From JAAEQG01 sp023133475 (GTDB taxonomy: Bacteria > Planctomycetota > Phycisphaerae > UBA1845): DNA of 10,427 nt. Both the position numbers and the translations under genes were made by a program. Where the stretch lies: NCBI GenBank assembly GCA_030631415.1, contig DAOVLE010000188.1:1-10427 (forward strand). Direction: 5' to 3'. This document shows, one piece after another, positions 6,311 through 10,427 of this stretch. The notes below the pieces were generated by a model, which saw only the letters and a program-made list of their open reading frames with translations, did not search any database and had not been told where the DNA came from. Within the stretch, counting starts at the first letter, position 1. Each line of letters opens with the position of its first letter.

Positions 6311-7537
6311 ATGAGCATGGCCGACAACCATAACCTCGAAGCGGACACCCCCGACAACAACGGGGGCAACGCGAACAACCGAAACAACCAGCCTGAGAGA
6401 GTTTACCCGACGATCGCGATTCGCTACGGGTACATGAATCATCTGGGCGAGTTCACCTATTCGCCGAATTTGGAACTTGAGCATTGCGGCAAGGTGATCG
6501 TAAAGACACACCGTGGGATCGAGATTGGGGAGCAAGTCGCACTGACCTGCTCACAGCGCCAACCTCGTGTTAGCCGTGAGCAGATCCAAACCTATATCGA
6601 CAATAGTGGCCCGGAGTGTTACCAACATGGTTGCGGTCGGATTCTGCGCCAGGCAACGCCCGACGACCTGCATGAGGATGCCCATCTGCGAGCCGGAACC
6701 GAGGAGAAACAGCAATTCTGTCAGGGGGTGGCTGACCGTTTGAAGCTTCCCTTGAGGGTGGTTGCATGTGAGCATCTGTTCGGTGGTGAGCGGGTTGTTT
6801 TTTACTTTTTGGCTGAGGGTCGGGTGGACTTCCGGGTGTTGGTCAAGGAGTTGGCCGGCGAGTATCAAACCCGCATCGAGATGCGTCAAGTTGGTGTGCG
6901 TGATGAGGCCCGGTTGCTGGGCGACTATGAGACTTGTGGGCGGGAATGCTGCTGCAAGGTTTTTCTCAAGACGTTGCGCCCGGTAAGCATGAAGATGGCC
7001 AAGATGCAAAAGGCCACCCTGGACCCGTCGAAGGTTTCGGGTCGCTGTGGTCGGCTCAAATGCTGCCTGCGATACGAGCATATTGGGTACGAGGAACTCG
7101 ACCGCAAACTTCCCAGGATCGGCACCAGGGTTTCTTCCGCACACGCCGATGGTGTCGTGGTCAGCCGGCAAATTCTTACCCAGCTTTTGCGGGTGCAGAT
7201 TGAGAGTGGTGCTCTGGTCACGGTCCCGCTCGAAGAGGTGGACGGGTTGGGTGACGCGAAACCTCACCGTCCCCGCCCAAAGGCGGCGGCGGAGCGCCCG
7301 CGAGCGGCGCCCAAACCGGGTAAAGCCGCCTCAAAGCCTCCCGCACAGGTCGCCGACAAGCCGGCCTCCAAAGTCAAACCGCCGGCTGAGGAAACCGCGG
7401 CTGCCGAATCCGACAGCGAAAAGCCCGCCCGCCGGCGAAAACGCCGGCGAAAACGCAGCAGCAAGCCCCGCAAGAAAACGGAAGGCTCCGAGCCGCCTCC
7501 GAAAAAGAATGATACCCACACGGCAGATGAGGGATGA
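6311..7537 (+). CDS. ricT: PSP1-domain protein, RicT/YaaT family, with long basic tail
   Basis: The protein has 408 residues. After an Asn-rich N-terminus (to about 30), residues 30-314 carry the PSP1/RicT core: VDFRVLVKELA, IEMRQVGVRDEARLLGDYETCG, then CGRECCC (C209, C213-C215), PVSMKMAKMQ and SGRCGRLKCCLRYE (C246, C251, C252), ending in a small LPRIGTRV domain. In Bacillus RicT acts with RicA and RicF, binds Fe-S clusters through these Cys and steers RNase Y-dependent mRNA processing; I infer a similar RNA-linked role. An extra Cys replaces the usual hydrophobic residue in CGRxLCC. Residues 315-408 are a Pro/Ala/Lys/Arg-rich, probably disordered tail with an RRRKRRRKR-like block, suited to RNA or acidic partners. 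ATG 6311 is used; ATG 6317 is an alternative. Shine-Dalgarno spacing is poor, so the start is less sure. Likely cotranscribed with trxA. Confidence 0.92.
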   Translation: MSMADNHNLEADTPDNNGGNANNRNNQPERVYPTIAIRYGYMNHLGEFTYSPNLELEHCGKVIVKTHRGIEIGEQVALTCSQRQPRVSREQIQTYIDNSGPECYQHGCGRILRQATPDDLHEDAHLRAGTEEKQQFCQGVADRLKLPLRVVACEHLFGGERVVFYFLAEGRVDFRVLVKELAGEYQTRIEMRQVGVRDEARLLGDYETCGRECCCKVFLKTLRPVSMKMAKMQKATLDPSKVSGRCGRLKCCLRYEHIGYEELDRKLPRIGTRVSSAHADGVVVSRQILTQLLRVQIESGALVTVPLEEVDGLGDAKPHRPRPKAAAERPRAAPKPGKAASKPPAQVADKPASKVKPPAEETAAAESDSEKPARRRKRRRKRSSKPRKKTEGSEPPPKKNDTHTADEG

Positions 7538-7542
7538 GGGAT

Positions 7543-7624
7543 GTAGGGCGGGTTCCACCCGCCTTCTTGGACGGCGCGGCGGGTAGACACATGTTGCGAA
7601 GAAGGCGGGTGGAACCCGCCCTAC
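7543..7624. repeat. Head-to-head REP pair with 26-bp perfect inverted repeats
   Basis: The forward REP (core 7543-7563) with tail TTCTT and the reverse copy (core 7604-7624) with the complementary tail make perfect 26-bp inverted repeats (7543-7568 and 7599-7624) around a 30-base centre. Both loops are TCC in REP orientation. The pair starts 5 bases after the ricT stop and lies at the 3' side of the convergent small gene, so it may serve as a shared 3' structure for both transcripts. Confidence 0.9.
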
Positions 7625-7631
7625 TTCAGTA

Positions 7632-7651
7632 CCGCGACCGTGAGGGAGCGG
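7632..7651 (+). repeat. 20-nt hairpin with GTGA (GNRA) loop and tandem G-A mismatches
   Basis: Read on the plus strand the site is CCGC-GA-CC-GTGA-GG-GA-GCGG: two stem blocks, a symmetric tandem GA/GA internal loop and a GNRA-class tetraloop. As RNA this is a textbook stable fold, with sheared G-A pairs. From memory this 20-mer recurs between genes of planctomycetes; that is unverified. It lies between the REP pair and the end of the minus-strand small gene. Confidence 0.6.
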
Positions 7652-7663
7652 CCAATCGTAGGG

Positions 7664-7822
7664 CTAGAAACATCCGCCCAGAAACGGAAACAGAAAGACG
7701 CTGTTCATAAAGCTGTTGGCAAAGCTAAAGCTGAACGGGCTGAACAAGTCAGCCATCGCCGCATGAGTAAGCGTGCCGACGATCAGGACAGCCAACGCAA
7801 GTTTCCGTCTTCTCAGTTTCAT
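7664..7822 (-). CDS. Small secreted Phe-rich peptide (52 residues)
   Basis: Not a family I recognise. The start at 7822 is chosen because AAAGGAG on the minus strand ends 8 bases upstream; a longer in-frame start would add residues from the neighbouring repeat. The product has a classic export signal: MKLRRRK, a hydrophobic LALAVLIVGTL core and a likely cut after AMA (residue 24). The predicted mature part is only 28 residues, with nine Phe alternating with small residues (FSPFSFSF, then FLFPFLGGCF), one Cys near the end (C51) and no charge besides D25. It may insert in or coat a membrane or self-assemble, or act as a signal; these are guesses. It lies convergent to ricT and divergent from the S9A peptidase gene, bracketed by two palindromic repeat pairs. 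Low complexity keeps some doubt, but the signal peptide and ribosome-binding site together support a real gene. Confidence 0.68.
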   Translation of the reverse strand: MKLRRRKLALAVLIVGTLTHAAMADLFSPFSFSFANSFMNSVFLFPFLGGCF

Positions 7823-7830
7823 GTGCAAAA

Positions 7831-7837
7831 CTCCTTT
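7831..7837 (-). promoter_or_regulatory. Ribosome binding site of the small Phe-rich gene
   Basis: CTCCTTT on the plus strand is AAAGGAG on the minus strand, 8 bases before the ATG at 7822. It is one of the strongest Shine-Dalgarno sites in the window and decides both that the gene is real and where it starts. Confidence 0.75.
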
Positions 7838-7847
7838 GTGATTAGCT

Positions 7848-8001
7848 GTAGGGTGGGTGGAGCTTCGCGTAGCGAAGCGCAACCCACCGCACAGGCTAAG
7901 AAGCCCAAAGTCCCTGGTCCAAAGTCAGAAACCAACGGGACCTTGGACTCATCCCTGGTTGGTGGGTTCCACCTCGCTACGCGAGGTTCCACCCACCCTA
8001 C
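7848..8001. repeat. Inverted pair of a second, 41-bp GTAG palindrome family
   Basis: Left copy 7848-7888: GTAG, stem GGTGGGT...ACCCACC (7852-7858, 7882-7888) around an inner perfect stem GCTTCGC/GCGAAGC. Right copy 7961-8001 is inverted: GGTGGGT...ACCCACC (7961-7967, 7991-7997) around ACCTCGC/GCGAGGT, ending CTAC. The inner stems differ in sequence but each pairs perfectly. Between them a further imperfect 12-bp inverted repeat (7909-7920, 7938-7949, 10 of 12 paired) makes the whole block symmetric. The block fills most of the gap between the small gene and the S9A gene; nothing coding is seen in it. Confidence 0.85.
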
Positions 8002-8052
8002 ATTCAGATGGCATTATGACTTGGGGGCTGTATGTTCGCAATGGCTCGGCTG

Positions 8053-8061
8053 TGGTACGAT
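8053..8061 (+). promoter_or_regulatory. Weak extended -10 candidate for the S9A peptidase gene
   Basis: TG-G-TACGAT fits an extended -10 element (TACGAT 4/6 to TATAAT) about 49 bases before the ATG at 8110, just after the repeat block. No convincing -35 is present at the right spacing. Confidence 0.3.
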
Positions 8062-8096
8062 CGAGGCGATTGGAGAGAACTGTAGCCCCGAATACG

Positions 8097-8102
8097 AAGG
8101 AG
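8097..8102 (+). promoter_or_regulatory. Ribosome binding site for the S9A peptidase
   Basis: AAGGAG ends 7 bases before the ATG at 8110, fixing the start immediately upstream of the lipoprotein signal sequence. Confidence 0.8.
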
Positions 8103-8109
8103 AGCCTTA

Positions 8110-10281
8110 ATGTTCGACGGACTGTTGCTTGACCCTCGCCGCGGGTTCTTTGGGGTGTGTGCGTGCTTGTTGCTGGTTGTTGTTCTGGCTTCATGTTCCC
8201 AACCACACTCCGCCGGCCGGCAGCAAGACCCGGCAGGCTTGGGTGCATACCCCACTGCCAAACGTGTTGATGCGGCAGAGACGCTGCACGGGGTTACGGT
8301 GGCTGACCCCTACCGTTGGCTCGAAGATGAGCAGAGCGACGAAACCCAGGCGTGGGTCGAACAACAAAACCGCCTGACCCGGCAGAGCCTGGCCCGTTTT
8401 GACGGGGCTCGGGAGGAAATCGCCGGGGAACTGGAGGCGGTCTACGGGGTGGACTCGGTCTCAAACCTCTACCCGCACCGGAATCGTTACTTTCTGATGA
8501 AGCGAACAGGGCTGGAGAATCATGCCAGGCTGTTCTGGTGCGAGGGCGACTACCAGGCCCAGCCGCGTGTGGCCATCGATCCCAACACCTTCAGCAAGGA
8601 CGGCATCGTGGCGATGGACTGGTGGTTCCCGTCGCCTGATGGTTTGCTGGTTGCTTACGGCAAATCGTCGGGCGGGTCGGAAAAGAGTACGCTCTACATC
8701 CGCGATGTCACAACCGGGAAGGATTTGACGGACGTTATTCCATTTACACAGTACTGTTCGGTGGCCTGGGATGGTGCGGGAACCGGCTTTTATTACAACC
8801 GCTGCCCCGACCCCGCCACGGTGCCAGCCGGCGAGGAAAACTTTCACATGCGGGTCTACTATCACCAACTCGGCACCGACTATAGCCAGGACCGCTATGT
8901 TTGGGGCAAGGGTCGGCCGATCGACGAGGAGCCTCGCCCTTACTCCTCCAGCGACCACAAGTATGTGCTGCTCAACTTCTACCGCGACCCTGCCAAAAAC
9001 GATCTCCACTTCGGAAAACTGGACAGCACCGCACCCTTGCAGCCGGTGGCTGACGGGCTTGACGCGATTACCCGGGGTGATGTGGTGGACGGGCGGCTAT
9101 TTTTGCTCACCAACTATCAGGCTCCGCGCTACCGCATCTGCGACACGACCGTAGCCCATCCAGGCCCCGACCACTGGCGAGACCTGGTCCCTCAGCAGAA
9201 GGGGGTAATTGAGGACTTTGCCGTAGTGGATCGCAAATTGGTCGTTCACCTCATCGAGGACGTGCACTCGCGGTTGCTGGTCTATGATCTGGACGGCAGC
9301 TTTCGTGAGGAAATCTCACTGCCGGGCATCGGGACGGTCTCCAGTTTTAGCGGTGAGTTGGATGATCCGGGGCTGTTTTTCACCTTCTCGTCCTGGGTTG
9401 TCCCCACCACCACCTATCGCTATGACCTCGGTGCTCGCCGGCTCGAAAAGCTTCACCAGCGGGCTTGCCCGGTTGATCTGAGCCGGTACGAGACCAAGCA
9501 AATCTGGTGCCGGTCCAAAGACGGGGCCAATGTGCCCATGTTCGTGGTGGCGAATAAGAATGTGAAGCTGGACGGCAACAACCCCACGTTGCTCTACGGA
9601 TATGGCGGTTTTAATGTGGGGCTTTATCCTCGTTATCGCCCGCGGATTCTTCCGTTCTTAAAGCGTGGAGGGGTGTGGGTGTTGGCCAACATCCGCGGTG
9701 GCGGCGAACTGGGCCGACAGTGGCACGACGGCGGCAGGCGAGAGAGCAAGCAGAACAGCTTTAACGACTTCTACGCCGCCGCCGAGAAACTGATCGAACT
9801 GGGCTACACCAGCCCGCAAAAGCTGGCGTGCAAAGGTGGGAGCAATGGCGGGTTGCTGGTCGGGGCGGCGGTCATTCAGCGGCCTGACTTGTTTCAGGCT
9901 GCCCTGGCACAGGTTCCGCTGATGGACATGCTCCGCTTCCACAAGTTTGGCATGGGGGCTCAGTGGGTGCATGAATATGGTGACCCGCAGGACCCCGAGG
10001 AGTTCAAATGGCTACGTGCCTACTCGCCCTATCATAACGTAAAGAATGGGGTCGATTATCCAGCCACGCTGATCGTAACCGCCGAAGCCGACAACCGCGT
10101 CGCCACCTGCCACGCCTATAAAATGACTGCGCGTATGCAGGAGGCCACCGCAGGTTCCCGTCCGATCCTCATCCGCGTCGAGCGCAAAGCCGGGCACGGA
10201 GCCGGAAAACCGCTTACCATGCGGATTCAAAACCAGAGCGAGGATTGGGTCTTCCTAATGTGGCAGTTGGGGATGCTTTAG
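8110..10281 (+). CDS. Lipoprotein prolyl oligopeptidase, family S9A
   Basis: A 723-residue serine peptidase that cuts short peptides after proline. Residues 1-29 are a lipoprotein signal: RR, hydrophobic CLLLVVVLAS and lipobox LASC with C29, so the mature enzyme is expected to be membrane-anchored in the periplasm. TLHGVTVADPYRWLED opens the S9A N-terminal region; residues about 100-460 form the seven-bladed propeller that limits substrates to oligopeptides; residues about 467-723 are the alpha/beta hydrolase domain. Family blocks include LLYGYGGFN, VLANIRGGGELGRQWH and GGSNGGLLVG. The triad is S578, D661 (in TAEADNRV; usually ADHDDRV) and H696 (AGHGAGK), with R663 in the place of the substrate-binding Arg. 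Length is normal and no lesion is seen. It has its own ribosome-binding site and a REP directly at the stop, so it is probably monocistronic; likely a peptide-scavenging enzyme. Confidence 0.96.
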   Translation: MFDGLLLDPRRGFFGVCACLLLVVVLASCSQPHSAGRQQDPAGLGAYPTAKRVDAAETLHGVTVADPYRWLEDEQSDETQAWVEQQNRLTRQSLARFDGAREEIAGELEAVYGVDSVSNLYPHRNRYFLMKRTGLENHARLFWCEGDYQAQPRVAIDPNTFSKDGIVAMDWWFPSPDGLLVAYGKSSGGSEKSTLYIRDVTTGKDLTDVIPFTQYCSVAWDGAGTGFYYNRCPDPATVPAGEENFHMRVYYHQLGTDYSQDRYVWGKGRPIDEEPRPYSSSDHKYVLLNFYRDPAKNDLHFGKLDSTAPLQPVADGLDAITRGDVVDGRLFLLTNYQAPRYRICDTTVAHPGPDHWRDLVPQQKGVIEDFAVVDRKLVVHLIEDVHSRLLVYDLDGSFREEISLPGIGTVSSFSGELDDPGLFFTFSSWVVPTTTYRYDLGARRLEKLHQRACPVDLSRYETKQIWCRSKDGANVPMFVVANKNVKLDGNNPTLLYGYGGFNVGLYPRYRPRILPFLKRGGVWVLANIRGGGELGRQWHDGGRRESKQNSFNDFYAAAEKLIELGYTSPQKLACKGGSNGGLLVGAAVIQRPDLFQAALAQVPLMDMLRFHKFGMGAQWVHEYGDPQDPEEFKWLRAYSPYHNVKNGVDYPATLIVTAEADNRVATCHAYKMTARMQEATAGSRPILIRVERKAGHGAGKPLTMRIQNQSEDWVFLMWQLGML

Positions 10282-10337
10282 TAGGGCGGGTTTTACCCGC
10301 CTTCTCGGCACGGTACGGCGGGTGGAACCCGCCCTAC
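10281..10337. repeat. Head-to-head REP pair at the S9A stop codon
   Basis: The forward core (10281-10301, loop TTT) begins with the G of the TAG stop at 10279-10281; the reverse core is 10317-10337 (loop TCC in REP orientation), 15 bases apart. Tails are only partly conserved (TTCTCGG forward). The placement directly on the stop resembles the copies after the acyltransferase and ricT. Confidence 0.9.
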
Positions 10338-10369
10338 GTCTGTATGATGGATGAATAACCCGCGCTAGG

Positions 10370-10415
10370 CCCGGCATTTATGCCGGGTTGAAAGGGCGAA
10401 GCAATAACCCCTTTC
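10370..10415. other. Two small hairpins at the window end
   Basis: CCCGGCA (10370-10376) pairs perfectly with TGCCGGG (10381-10387) around TTTA, and GAAAGGG (10390-10396) pairs with CCCTTTC (10409-10415). No T-tract follows the first stem, so it is not a standard intrinsic terminator. No gene is seen between 10338 and the window end. Confidence 0.5.
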
Positions 10416-10427
10416 CTTTCCCCCGCC

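Noticed and set aside
7640..8110. Plus-strand open frame of 156 codons across the repeat block
   Set aside because: It reads through the GNRA hairpin, antisense through the small Phe-rich gene and across both 41-bp palindromes; no domain and no Shine-Dalgarno.

Overview
The window reads as a piece of a GC-rich chromosome from a planctomycete-like bacterium (Phycisphaerae-type is my best guess). The evidence is a secreted multidomain glycosidase ending in a paired EF-hand dockerin of the style common in that phylum, several families of intergenic palindromes, and weak or absent Shine-Dalgarno signals beside a few strong ones. No 16S, tRNA or ribosomal protein gene is present to settle the lineage. 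I see no phage, IS transposase, CRISPR array or defence system.

Layout: 1-523 has no convincing gene; it holds two simple-sequence repeats and the leader of the first gene. 524-1276 (+) encodes a secreted Cys-rich protein with a PrcB_C-like domain. 1277-1512 carries two small hairpins and a probable intrinsic terminator. 1513-4584 (+) encodes a large secreted GH57-type protein with a starch-binding CBM25-like module, a CBM9/DOMON-like module and a C-terminal dockerin. An 82-bp imperfect palindrome follows. 4716-5669 (+) encodes an LpxL/HtrB-type acyltransferase whose last codons and stop come from GTAG-headed REP elements; five REP copies lie at 5637-5807. A strong sigma70-like promoter (5836-5864) then drives thioredoxin (5921-6256) and probably a PSP1/RicT protein (6311-7537). 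A convergent, well-initiated 52-codon gene on the minus strand (7664-7822) encodes a secreted Phe-rich peptide; it is bracketed by two different inverted palindrome pairs. 8110-10281 (+) encodes a lipoprotein prolyl oligopeptidase (S9A), ended directly by another REP pair. The last 90 bases hold only hairpins.

Functionally the genes make a mixed neighbourhood rather than one pathway: export and envelope functions (secreted PrcB-like protein, alpha-glucan hydrolase, lipid acyltransferase, lipoprotein peptidase, tiny secreted peptide) around a redox/RNA pair (TrxA plus RicT, the latter a Cys-rich protein whose Bacillus homologue binds Fe-S clusters). The most unusual content is in the intergenic DNA: nine copies of a REP whose stem and GTAG head are invariant while a 3-nt loop varies, a second 41-bp GTAG palindrome family, a GNRA-type hairpin with tandem G-A mismatches, and the fact that palindromes sit at or within about 15 bases of the stop codon of five of the six plus-strand genes. 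I do not see a complete new multigene system; the best leads are the REP families and the small Phe-rich peptide gene.
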